Below are positions 1 through 7,304 of a DNA stretch of 62,931 bases, piece by piece. Under the pieces are notes generated by a model. It was not told where the DNA came from, did not search any database, and saw only the letters and a list, made by a program, of their open reading frames with translations. Numbering within the stretch: position 1 is the stretch's first letter; each line of letters starts with the position of its first letter. Made by a program: the position numbers and the translations under genes. The stretch is taken from positions 1 through 62,931 of the forward strand of contig JAETNQ010000019.1 in the NCBI GenBank assembly GCA_021772075.1, written 5' to 3'. Origin of the DNA: Lachnospiraceae bacterium (GTDB lineage: Bacteria > Bacillota > Clostridia > Lachnospirales > Lachnospiraceae).

Positions 1-2
1 CA

Positions 3-131
3 AACAATCTGAAACCGTATGATTACTTTGAGTATCTGCTTACCGAGATCCCAAAGCATCTGGATGATACAGACCGCAGTTTTCTGGATGACCTGCTCCC
101 CTGGTCACCAAGCCTGATAAAAGTGAAGTGA
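3..131 (+). CDS. IS66-family transposase, C-terminal fragment
   Basis: The last 42 codons of a transposase whose start is upstream of the window. The tail contains KPYDYFEYLLTEIP and FLDDLLPWSPSL, which match the conserved C-terminus of IS66 TnpC transposases (family recognition from memory). It is cut only by the window edge, so whether the whole protein is intact cannot be told. It is followed at once by a terminator hairpin and the element end. Confidence 0.75.
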   Translation, partial: NNLKPYDYFEYLLTEIPKHLDDTDRSFLDDLLPWSPSLIKVK

Positions 132-138
132 AATAAAG

Positions 139-182
139 ACTGGAGCAAATCTGTTTCTATCATACAGGTTTGCTCCAGTTTT
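139..182 (+). terminator. Terminator after the IS66 transposase
   Basis: A 16-bp stem (139-154 with 164-179, one G-T pair) and a 9-base loop are followed by a short T run. It lies 8 bases after the transposase stop and would end its transcript. It could also shield the element from outside transcription. Confidence 0.7.
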
Positions 183-195
183 GTATAGGTACGGA

Positions 196-867
196 CTATC
201 TACCGTTTACGTCTGTCCGGCATTTTTCTTCCAAAAACCGGGATATTTTCTGTAAATCCTGCGTCCTTGTTTCTGCACTGACTGAAAAATCCTGTATGTA
301 TTCATGATTCAGAAGCTGTACGGCATCCTGTATCTTTCCAAACATTTTTTCTTCCCACTTCCCAACAGACTTTTTCCACACAAAGGTATACCTGTTGGCG
401 CAGGCTTCTAACTTTGTCCCATCTATAAATACCGTCTCCTTTGACAGTTCACATGCTTCTTCTAATCTTTTTACCATCTGATAAAAGAGCGTCTCACAGG
501 CATCTGCCAGAAATCCTGTACGGAAACGGGCGATGGTACTGTGGTCAGGTGCTCTCTGTCCGGCCAGCAGCCACATGAAATTTATATCCCGGCGACAGGC
601 TGTTTCAATCTTTCTGGAAGAGTAGATGTTTTGGGAATAAGCATAGGCCAGGATCTTGAACATGGTCTTTGGGTCTACTGCCGGATTTCTGCCTTTGGCA
701 GAGTAAGCCTGATACAGCAAGCTGTAATCTAATTCCTCCAATTCGTGGCTCAGCAGTCGGACAGAATCATTATCAGGGACCAGACCTTCTAAACTTAATG
801 GTAAAACCAGTTGATAAGGTTCGCCGAATTCGGTATAATTTTTATGGTATTTTAATTTATTTGTCAT
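196..867 (-). pseudogene. IS1182-family transposase, N-terminal half, cut by IS66
   Basis: The product of 223 residues has the N-terminal DUF772 region of IS1182-type DDE transposases (QNIYSSRKIETAC; DHSTIARFR) and the first catalytic-acid region (VFIDGTKLEACANRY). Full-length members are roughly twice as long, and the rest of the catalytic core is missing. The frame runs across 211/210 into the IS66 terminal repeat, so the last four residues (VNGR) and the stop come from IS66. This is an inactive 5' half left by insertion. The start at 867 fits the family N-terminus, although no good ribosome site is seen before it. Confidence 0.8.
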
Positions 868-979
868 AACTTATTATACCACGGATGGCAGGTTCTTCGG
901 AGCCTGTTTTTCTGTTTTTGGGCATAAAAACGGAGCTAATTGCTCCGGTAGACTATTCATCTACTTTTGCAACAGCCCC
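211..979 (-). mobile_element. IS1182-family insertion sequence, truncated
   Basis: This is the 5' portion of the element holding the truncated transposase. The outer end at 979 reads inward (minus strand) as GGGGCTGTTGCAAAAG, like the terminal repeats of IS1182 relatives. A small hairpin (CGGAGC/GCTCCG, about 931-947) lies between the end and the gene. The other end, if it survives, is beyond the IS66 copy and outside the window. Confidence 0.6.
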
Positions 980-984
980 TTCCT

Positions 985-1026
985 GTTGATGGTTTGTGCC
1001 GCCAAAAGGCGGCATGGTAGTTAGTG
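985..1026 (+). repeat. Palindromic GCCGCC/GGCGGC repeat, copy A
   Basis: A hairpin TGCCGCC-AAAA-GGCGGCA followed by ATGG and GTTAGT. The same arrangement, with about three quarters identity over 40 bases, occurs at 50966-51004 in the tad operon. It sits right after the IS1182 end, so this copy may be the remainder of a longer element cut by that insertion. Confidence 0.6.
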
Positions 1027-1041
1027 TGAGAAGAAATTTTA

Positions 1042-1057
1042 TGTTTCACGTGAAACA
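1042..1057. promoter_or_regulatory. parS site 1
   Basis: TGTTTCACGTGAAACA is a perfect 16-bp palindrome and fits the chromosomal parS consensus TGTTNCACGTGAAACA bound by Spo0J/ParB. It lies 270 bases before parA. Confidence 0.95.
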
Positions 1058-1088
1058 TAAAATTTTTTTAAAATAAAATACTATATAA

Positions 1089-1104
1089 TGTTTCACGTGA
1101 AACA
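1089..1104. promoter_or_regulatory. parS site 2
   Basis: A second identical TGTTTCACGTGAAACA palindrome begins 47 bases after the start of the first. Two sites close together next to parAB suggest a ParB nucleation cluster. Confidence 0.95.
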
Positions 1105-1132
1105 AATAAACCCAATATATTGTAATGAAAAA

Positions 1133-1181
1133 TGTGAAACATTTTTTTATTGCTATTTTAAAATAAAAAAAGTGTGAAACA
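1133..1181. promoter_or_regulatory. Two parS-like half sites
   Basis: TGTGAAACA occurs at 1133-1141 and again at 1173-1181, matching the right half of parS (GTGAAACA) without the left half. The first also forms a small palindrome, AAATGT-GAA-ACATTT. They could be degenerate ParB sites or decayed parS copies; binding is inferred only from similarity. Confidence 0.4.
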
Positions 1182-1270
1182 TATATTTTTGTAAAAAAAT
1201 ATTAACATATTATGTCAACAAATAGCAAAAATATTTAAATAAAATATATATGGATTATATATATGTTTAG

Positions 1271-1279
1271 TGCTATAAT
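1271..1279 (+). promoter_or_regulatory. Extended -10 promoter of parAB
   Basis: TGCTATAAT at 1271-1279 is a perfect extended -10 element. A -35 is not convincing (TGGATT at 1251-1256, 17 bases away). The expected start near 1286 gives a 26-base leader with GGAGG before the parA ATG. Confidence 0.6.
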
Positions 1280-1311
1280 TTTTAAAGTATAAAAAATGGA
1301 GGAATTAGTAT

Positions 1312-2070
1312 ATGGGTAAAGCTATTGCAGTGGCAAATCAGAAAGGCGGTGTAGGAAAAACAACTACATCGATTAATTTATCTTCTGCTTTGGCAACAAA
1401 AAACAAAAAAGTGTTGGTAATTGATACGGATCCACAAGGAAATACGACAAGTGGATTTGGAGTGGATAAAAATAATTTAAATAATACTATATATGAATTG
1501 TTTTTAGGAGAATGTTCCATAGAAGAATGTATTATAAAAAATGTAATAGAAGGAGTATCTTTAATACCATCCAATGTAAACTTGGCAGCGACTGAAATTG
1601 AATTAATAGGCGTAGATAAAAAGGAGTTTATCTTAAAAAACGAAGTGGATTGGGTAAAGGATCAATATGATTATATTATTATAGATTGTCCTCCTTCTCT
1701 TAATCTTTTGACAATTAATTCAATGACTACTGCAGATTCTGTGTTAGTACCTATTCAGTGCGAGTATTATGCATTGGAAGGATTGAGCCAATTAATACAT
1801 ACTGTAAATTTGGTAAAAGAAAGATTAAATCCAAAATTGGATATGGAAGGAATTGTATTTACTATGTACGATTCCAGGACAAACTTATCCTTACAAGTAG
1901 TAGAAAATGTAAAAAGTCATTTGAACCAAAATATATATAAGACTCTTATACCGAGAAATATACGTTTGGCAGAAGCGCCGAGCTATGGAATGCCGATTAA
2001 TATATATGATCCAAAATCTGCAGGAGCAGAAGCTTATATGATGTTAGCAGAAGAAATTATTAATAAATAG
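1312..2070 (+). CDS. soj: Chromosome segregation ATPase Soj/ParA
   Basis: ParA-type Walker ATPase of 252 residues that works with ParB and parS in chromosome segregation and, in Bacillus, in control of DnaA. The deviant Walker A is QKGGVGKTTT at residues 10-19, Walker A' is DTDPQGN from residue 38, and Walker B is IIIDCPPSL near residue 123. The length is typical of the short chromosomal class without a DNA-binding N-terminal extension. The start has GGAGG nine bases upstream. parB follows after 23 bases and two parS sites lie just upstream, which strongly favours a chromosomal rather than plasmid role. Confidence 0.95.
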   Translation: MGKAIAVANQKGGVGKTTTSINLSSALATKNKKVLVIDTDPQGNTTSGFGVDKNNLNNTIYELFLGECSIEECIIKNVIEGVSLIPSNVNLAATEIELIGVDKKEFILKNEVDWVKDQYDYIIIDCPPSLNLLTINSMTTADSVLVPIQCEYYALEGLSQLIHTVNLVKERLNPKLDMEGIVFTMYDSRTNLSLQVVENVKSHLNQNIYKTLIPRNIRLAEAPSYGMPINIYDPKSAGAEAYMMLAEEIINK

Positions 2071-2093
2071 TTTTGGAGCAGAAAGGAAAAAAT

Positions 2094-2999
2094 ATGGCGG
2101 CACGAGGATTAGGAAAAGGATTGGGCAAAGGACTTGACGCGTTAATACCGAATACAGTTGAAGTAAAAGAAGAAAAAATAAAAAAGGAAAAAATCAGTAA
2201 CGAACAGGATAAAGAATTCGAAAGAACTGTTAAAATAACAATGGTAGAACCTAACAGGGAACAGCCAAGAAAAAATTTTGATGAAGATTCTTTAATTGAA
2301 TTAGCAGAATCTATTAAGCAATTTGGTTTATTGCAGCCAATTTTAGTACAGGATCGAAAAACTTATTTTGAAATTGTAGCTGGTGAGAGAAGATGGCGCG
2401 CTGCTAAAATGGCGGGTTTAAAAGAAGTTCCTGTTATTGTGAGAGATTTGACAGAACAGGAAATTGTTGAAATATCTTTAATAGAAAATATTCAACGTGA
2501 AAATTTGAATCCTATTGAAGAAGCTATGGCATATAAAAGGCTTCTTACAGAATTTGATTTAAAACAGGATGAAGTAGCTGAAAGAGTTTCCAAAAGCAGG
2601 ACAGCAGTAACGAATTCTATGAGGCTTCTAAAACTTTGTGACGAAGTGCAGCAGATGATTATAGATGACATGATAACTACAGGTCATGCCAGAGCCCTTA
2701 TTTCTATCGAAGATAAAGAACAACAATATGCAATAGCACAAAAAATTTTTGATGAAAAACTTAGCGTACGAGATGTAGAAAAATTAGTAAAGGATATCAA
2801 TAAGCCTGTAAAAGAAAAGAAAGAAGTAAAAAAAGATAAAAGTTTGGAAATCATTTATCAGGATATAGAAGAAAAACTAAAGCAGGCTTTAAGTACAAAA
2901 GTAGAAATTATTTCAAAAGGCAATGGCATAGGAAAAATCGAAATAGAGTTTTATAATCACGATGATTTGGAAAAAATAACCGATAAACTTACACAATAA
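2094..2999 (+). CDS. spo0J: Chromosome partitioning protein Spo0J/ParB
   Basis: DNA-binding CTP-dependent clamp that loads at parS. The N-terminal LGKGLDALIP-type tail stimulates the ParA ATPase. The ParB/sulfiredoxin fold carries GERRWRA (about residues 97-103) and ENIQRENLNPIEEA, and a helix-turn-helix (LKQDEVAERVSKSRTAV) spans about 156-172. A lysine-rich linker leads to the C-terminal dimerisation region. The ATG at 2094 (301 residues, AAAGGAAA upstream) is preferred over the TTG at 2073, which would add seven residues. It is the second gene of the parAB unit. Confidence 0.95.
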   Translation: MAARGLGKGLGKGLDALIPNTVEVKEEKIKKEKISNEQDKEFERTVKITMVEPNREQPRKNFDEDSLIELAESIKQFGLLQPILVQDRKTYFEIVAGERRWRAAKMAGLKEVPVIVRDLTEQEIVEISLIENIQRENLNPIEEAMAYKRLLTEFDLKQDEVAERVSKSRTAVTNSMRLLKLCDEVQQMIIDDMITTGHARALISIEDKEQQYAIAQKIFDEKLSVRDVEKLVKDINKPVKEKKEVKKDKSLEIIYQDIEEKLKQALSTKVEIISKGNGIGKIEIEFYNHDDLEKITDKLTQ

Positions 3000-3054
3000 A
3001 AAATGATATGATAGACTTATCATATTTCAGTATAGAATACGACAGGAGGAAAAT

Positions 3055-3564
3055 GTGAATAGTCAGATATTTAATTACATTGGTTTAGGCGGTATTGATA
3101 TTGGATACATATTAATAGGAATGACAGCAGTTATATTGTTGTCTTTCTTGTTAATTGTTATACAAATGATAAAACTATCCAAATTAAAGAAAAAGTATTC
3201 CGTTTTTATGCAGGGCAAAGATGCAAAAAGCCTGGAACAAGATATTATAGGTATATATGAAGACAATAAATTTATGAAAATATCAATAGATAAAAACAAA
3301 AATGATATAAGGGAATTGTTTAAAAAGCATGAATTATCTTTTCAAAAATTTGGTATTGTAAAATATGATGCCTTCAAACAGATGGGAGGACAGCTTAGTT
3401 TTAGTCTTGTTCTTTTGAATGAAAACGATGACGGATTTATTATTAATTCTGTTCACAGTACAGAAGGGTGCTATTCTTATTCTAAAGAGATAAAAAATGG
3501 ACAATGCAATATTTCATTAGGTGAAGAAGAAAAACAAGCATTGAATATGGCATTGGGAATTTAG
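3055..3564 (+). CDS. DUF4446 family membrane-anchored protein
   Basis: A 169-residue protein with one N-terminal membrane segment (about residues 17-39) followed by a basic stretch (KLSKLKKKYS) and a cytoplasmic domain with KYDAFKQMGGQLSFSLVLL and YSKEIKNGQC. These match DUF4446, a family of unknown function found next to parB in many Clostridia. The start is GTG with AGGAGGA directly upstream. Its constant place beside parAB suggests a membrane-linked role in segregation or division, but this is inference from position only. Confidence 0.8.
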   Translation: MNSQIFNYIGLGGIDIGYILIGMTAVILLSFLLIVIQMIKLSKLKKKYSVFMQGKDAKSLEQDIIGIYEDNKFMKISIDKNKNDIRELFKKHELSFQKFGIVKYDAFKQMGGQLSFSLVLLNENDDGFIINSVHSTEGCYSYSKEIKNGQCNISLGEEEKQALNMALGI

Positions 3565-3590
3565 TGTAAGATGAAACAGGGGAAATTAAT

Positions 3591-4646
3591 ATGAGAATGC
3601 AGAAAATTACCGAGTTGAACGGGGGAGAAATACTAGCGAAAATGGTTATGACTTCCGATTATACGGTATTATTGTCCGAAGGAACGAAACTGAGAAAAGA
3701 ATATATTGATAAATTGAAGGAACTTGGCATTAAAGAGGTTGTTGTTGAGGATCAAATAGATACAGAGGAAGTTAAAATATTAAAAGATGAAACCGGAAAG
3801 AACTTCAAAAATAAAGTAAAAGATATTATAGAAAAGCATACTTACAGACATAGTAAAGAATTAGTGGAGTTAAGTAAAACGGCGGATAATATTATTAATA
3901 ATCTTTTGGAGGAAGAGGAAGTAATCGAAAGAATTTATGATATTAAAGAAAGAAGTTCCGATATTTATGAGCATTCAATCAATATATGTTCCTTGGCTAT
4001 TTTGGTAAGTCTGAAAATGAAGATTTCCCAGAAGAAAATCCATGATATAGGAGTAGGCTGTCTTCTTCACGATTTAGGATTAAGATATATTACGGTTAAT
4101 TATACGAATAGAGATATCAAAGAATTTTCAGAAGCCGAATTAGCCGAATATAAAAAACATCCTATTTATGGATATTCTGCATTGAAAGATGAAACATGGA
4201 TATCTGATTTAAGCAAAGATATCATTTTATATCATCACCAAAATATGGATGGATCGGGGTATCCTTTGAAATCAGTGCATATACCCATAGAAGTAAAAAT
4301 TGTGAATATATGCGAACAATTTGATGAAATGATATGCGGCATAGGATATAGCCGTTTAAAAGTTTTTGAAGCAATCCAATATTTAAAAAGAAATAAAGGT
4401 ATTTTATTTGACAGTTCAATAGTAGACATATTTCTTGAATTTACAGCGGTATATCCGGCTGGTTCATATATTCTTACCAATGAAGGTGAAATAGGAATTG
4501 TTTTAAGGCAAAATAAAAATAATCCTGACAGACCTTTTATAAAAATCATATATGATAAAATGGGAAACAGGGTGCAGCATGATTTTGTAAAAGATCTTTT
4601 AACAGAAGAAAATATTTTTATAGAAAAAGTAATAGAAAAAATTTAA
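3591..4646 (+). CDS. HD-GYP domain protein, putative c-di-GMP phosphodiesterase
   Basis: 351 residues. The N-terminal part resembles the DUF3391-like lead domain of HD-GYP proteins (SDYTVLLSEGTKL). The catalytic half has the HD pair at 160-161 (LLHDLGL), H190 (KKHPIYGY) and the signature HHQNMDGSGYP at 215-225. HD-GYP domains hydrolyse cyclic di-GMP, using a metal centre. No membrane segment or receiver domain is seen, so it is probably cytosolic. It sits between DUF4446 and serS with short gaps, consistent with one transcript. Substrate is inferred from the intact GYP motif. Confidence 0.85.
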   Translation: MRMQKITELNGGEILAKMVMTSDYTVLLSEGTKLRKEYIDKLKELGIKEVVVEDQIDTEEVKILKDETGKNFKNKVKDIIEKHTYRHSKELVELSKTADNIINNLLEEEEVIERIYDIKERSSDIYEHSINICSLAILVSLKMKISQKKIHDIGVGCLLHDLGLRYITVNYTNRDIKEFSEAELAEYKKHPIYGYSALKDETWISDLSKDIILYHHQNMDGSGYPLKSVHIPIEVKIVNICEQFDEMICGIGYSRLKVFEAIQYLKRNKGILFDSSIVDIFLEFTAVYPAGSYILTNEGEIGIVLRQNKNNPDRPFIKIIYDKMGNRVQHDFVKDLLTEENIFIEKVIEKI

Positions 4647-4667
4647 TGATATAGGAGGAGAATAATC

Positions 4668-5945
4668 GTGATTGATATTAAATTTTTAAGGGAAAATCCG
4701 GAGATAGTAAAGGAAAATATAAAAAAGAAATTTCAGGATAATAAGCTTGAATTGGTAGATAAAGTGATCGAATTGGATGCGGAAAGCAGAAAAGCAAAAC
4801 AGGAAGCGGATGATCTTCGTGCCAATAGAAATAAAATTTCTAAAGAAATCGGCGCTCTTATGGCTCAGAAAAAGAAAGAAGAAGCAGAAGCAAAAAAAGC
4901 AGAAGTTGCCGCAGGAGCCAAGCGTTTAGCTGAACTGGAAGAAAAGGAAAAAGAACTGGAAGAAGAAATCAATAAAATTATGATGGTCATTCCGAATATA
5001 ATAGATGCTACTGTTCCGATTGGGAAAGATGATACGGAAAATGTAGAAATAAAAAAGTACGGGGATCCTGTTGTTCCTGATTTTGAGGTTCCTTATCACA
5101 CCGAAATTATGGAAAAGTTGAATGGAATTGATTTGGACAGCGCAAGGAAAGTTGCCGGCAATGGATTTTATTATTTAATGGGTGATATTGCCAGGCTGCA
5201 TTCTGCTGTGATTTCTTATGCCAGGGATTTTATGATCCAAAGGGGATTTACTTATTGTGTGCCTCCTTTTATGATTCGGAGCAATGTTGTTACTGGCGTT
5301 ATGAGTTTTGCGGAAATGGATGCGATGATGTATAAAATTGAAGGGGAAGATTTATATTTAATCGGTACGTCGGAACATTCTATGATTGGGAAATTTATTG
5401 ATACAATCCTTCAGGAGGAAGAACTTCCGAAAACTCTTACCAGCTATTCTCCTTGTTTCAGGAAAGAAAAGGGCGCGCATGGATTAGAGGAAAGAGGAGT
5501 GTATCGTATTCACCAATTTGAAAAACAGGAGATGATCGTGGTTTGCAAACCCGAAGAATCTCCCATATGGTTTGAAAAATTATGGCAGAATACCGTAGAT
5601 TTATTCCGCTCTATGGACATTCCTGTCAGGACGATAGAATGTTGTTCCGGCGACCTGGCCGATTTGAAAGTGAAGTCATATGATGTAGAGGCTTGGTCTC
5701 CAAGACAGAAAAAATATTTTGAAGTCGGAAGCTGTTCTAATTTAGGTGATGCACAGGCAAGAAGACTAAAAATACGTGTAAATGGAGAAAAGGGCAAATA
5801 CTTTGCGCATACATTAAATAATACGGTAGTGGCTCCTCCGAGAATGCTTATTGCATTCCTGGAAAATAATTTGAATGAAGACGGCTCTATCCGAATTCCT
5901 GAAGTGCTTCGTCCGTATATGGGAGGACAGGAAGTTATAAAGTAA
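4668..5945 (+). CDS. serS: Seryl-tRNA synthetase
   Basis: Class II aminoacyl-tRNA synthetase of 425 residues, the usual length, charging tRNA-Ser. The first about 110 residues form the charged coiled-coil arm that reaches the long variable arm of tRNA-Ser. The catalytic domain has motif 2 (FRKEKGAHGLEERG, from about 262) and motif 3 (NNTVVAPPRMLIAFLENN, from about 384). The start is GTG with AGGAGG ten bases upstream. serS is also origin-proximal in Bacillus. No T-box leader is visible in the short 21-base gap before it. Confidence 0.97.
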   Translation: MIDIKFLRENPEIVKENIKKKFQDNKLELVDKVIELDAESRKAKQEADDLRANRNKISKEIGALMAQKKKEEAEAKKAEVAAGAKRLAELEEKEKELEEEINKIMMVIPNIIDATVPIGKDDTENVEIKKYGDPVVPDFEVPYHTEIMEKLNGIDLDSARKVAGNGFYYLMGDIARLHSAVISYARDFMIQRGFTYCVPPFMIRSNVVTGVMSFAEMDAMMYKIEGEDLYLIGTSEHSMIGKFIDTILQEEELPKTLTSYSPCFRKEKGAHGLEERGVYRIHQFEKQEMIVVCKPEESPIWFEKLWQNTVDLFRSMDIPVRTIECCSGDLADLKVKSYDVEAWSPRQKKYFEVGSCSNLGDAQARRLKIRVNGEKGKYFAHTLNNTVVAPPRMLIAFLENNLNEDGSIRIPEVLRPYMGGQEVIK

Positions 5946-5987
5946 AGTTTTTTGGAAGGAATATTTTTTTGAAAAGAGGTGAAATCT

Positions 5988-6875
5988 TTGCATAGATATA
6001 TGAGGGCGATAGGCTTTAGTAAATTAAAAAACAGGAAGGAACTACAGGATCTGATTACGGATATTATTGTAAATGCAGATGAAAGATCATATACTTCAAA
6101 AGATGACGATATAATAATAGCGGAATTTTGTAAAGATTTTGCTGAAAATATTGGTATAGCAGTCTGCGGGGAATTTGATTCCGAAGATAAATTTTCTTTT
6201 GACTATTATTATCCTTATTTGAGAGGAACTGAAATCAGTTCGGAAGAAGATGTATCTGTAGAACGGCATGCCGGTACGGAATCATATGCTGGCATATGTG
6301 ATGATATTAAAGTGGGTGTTTCTCTTATTTTTTATCTGCAAAATATGATTCCATATATAAAAGCACATAATAGTAAGAAGCTTCCGGTTATAGGAACAAC
6401 GGTTACTTTATCCGCGCTTTCTTTGCAAGGCAAAATAATGATGCCTATTATTAAAAATGAAAAGGACAAAAAAAAGATTAAAAAAGCGTCCAGTAATAGA
6501 AATTCATTAATAGCTGCCGCCAGAAAAGGTGATGAAGAAGCCATTGAGAATTTAACGTTGGAAGATATGGATACCTATACAGTGATATCAAAGAAAATTC
6601 AAAAGGAAGATGTTTTTACTTTAGTGGATACTTATTTTATGCCTTATGGAGTGGAATGCGATCATTATTCTATATTGGGAGAAATATTGGACTGTAATAA
6701 AGTAACAAATAAGATGACTTCTGAAGAAATATACCAAATGACTATTAGTTGTAATGATTTAATATTCAATATATGTATAAATGAAAAAGATTTATATGGA
6801 GAACCTTTGGCAGGACGCAGATTCAAAGGTTCCATATGGATGCAGGGATATATTAATTTTCCAGAGGGAGTTTGA
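5988..6875 (+). CDS. DUF3881 family protein
   Basis: A 295-residue soluble protein opening with HRYMRAIGFSKLKNRKEL, the hallmark of DUF3881, a family of unknown function known mainly from Lachnospiraceae. No catalytic motif or membrane segment is visible. The TTG at 5988 is taken as the start: it has AGAGGTG six bases upstream and begins at the conserved HRYMRAIGF. The in-frame GTG at 5979 is itself part of that ribosome site. It lies 42 bases after serS and probably shares its transcript. Confidence 0.8.
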   Translation: MHRYMRAIGFSKLKNRKELQDLITDIIVNADERSYTSKDDDIIIAEFCKDFAENIGIAVCGEFDSEDKFSFDYYYPYLRGTEISSEEDVSVERHAGTESYAGICDDIKVGVSLIFYLQNMIPYIKAHNSKKLPVIGTTVTLSALSLQGKIMMPIIKNEKDKKKIKKASSNRNSLIAAARKGDEEAIENLTLEDMDTYTVISKKIQKEDVFTLVDTYFMPYGVECDHYSILGEILDCNKVTNKMTSEEIYQMTISCNDLIFNICINEKDLYGEPLAGRRFKGSIWMQGYINFPEGV

Positions 6876-6905
6876 TTTTTGTAAGAGTATTTTATCAAAA
6901 TGTGA

Positions 6906-6934
6906 TTGATATTATTTTCATTTTATGATAGAAT
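6906..6934 (+). promoter_or_regulatory. Promoter of tRNA-Arg
   Basis: TTGATA (6906-6911), 17-base spacer, TAGAAT (6929-6934) with TGA directly before it (extended -10). The expected start near 6941 leaves a short leader to the tRNA. Confidence 0.75.
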
Positions 6935-6954
6935 ACTCTTCGGTAGAAATGCAC

Positions 6955-7028
6955 GTTTCCGTAGCTCAGATGGATAGAGCGACCGCCTCCTAAGCGGTAG
7001 GTCGGGTGTTCGAGTCACCTCGGGAACG
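6955..7028 (+). tRNA. tRNA-Arg (anticodon CCT)
   Basis: The cloverleaf is complete: acceptor GTTTCCG pairs with CGGGAAC, T8-A9 is followed by a GCTC D stem, the anticodon stem ACCGC/GCGGT holds loop CTCCTAA, and the T arm is GGGTG-TTCGAGT-CACCT. The discriminator is G and CCA is not encoded. It decodes AGG. Confidence 0.95.
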
Positions 7029-7038
7029 CTGGGAACAT

Positions 7039-7080
7039 AGCCGAAAGCCTTATTTAACGGGTTTTCGGCTTTCTTTATTT
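7039..7080 (+). terminator. Terminator after tRNA-Arg
   Basis: Stem AGCCGAAAGCC pairing with GGTTTTCGGCT (7039-7049 with 7060-7070), then a T-rich run. It lies ten bases after the tRNA. The following 224 bases to the sigma factor gene hold no gene and no convincing promoter. Confidence 0.8.
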
Positions 7081-7304
7081 TAGTATTAAGATTTGGGAAA
7101 ATGATGAAAAGTTCCGGCACAGGTTTTAGATATTGAAATCAAAAAAAGTAAATTATTTTGTCACACAAAACAAAAGATATTGTCTAATTAAATATATGGA
7201 GAAAATTCTGCTAAGGAGTGCTGTAGAATTTATTGCTGGAAAGAAATATGTTTCTTATAGGTTTTCCATATAAAATATGATTTGCACTTCAGAAAAGAGG
7301 AATC

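Larger units (their letters stand above)
1..210 (+). mobile_element. IS66-family element, right end (partial)
   Basis: The window opens inside an IS66-like element. Visible parts are the C-terminal transposase codons, a terminator hairpin and a terminal sequence ending in ...ACCGTTTAC at 210. Read inward this end begins GTAAACGGT, which fits the GTAA-type termini known for IS66 elements. The sequence after 210 belongs to a different, interrupted transposase gene, so 210/211 is the likely insertion junction. The left end and the 8-bp target duplication lie outside the window. Confidence 0.6.

Noticed and set aside
7141-7190. TTGTCA with TCTAAT as sigma-factor gene promoter
   Set aside because: The spacing of 19 bases and poor -10 make it too weak to list.
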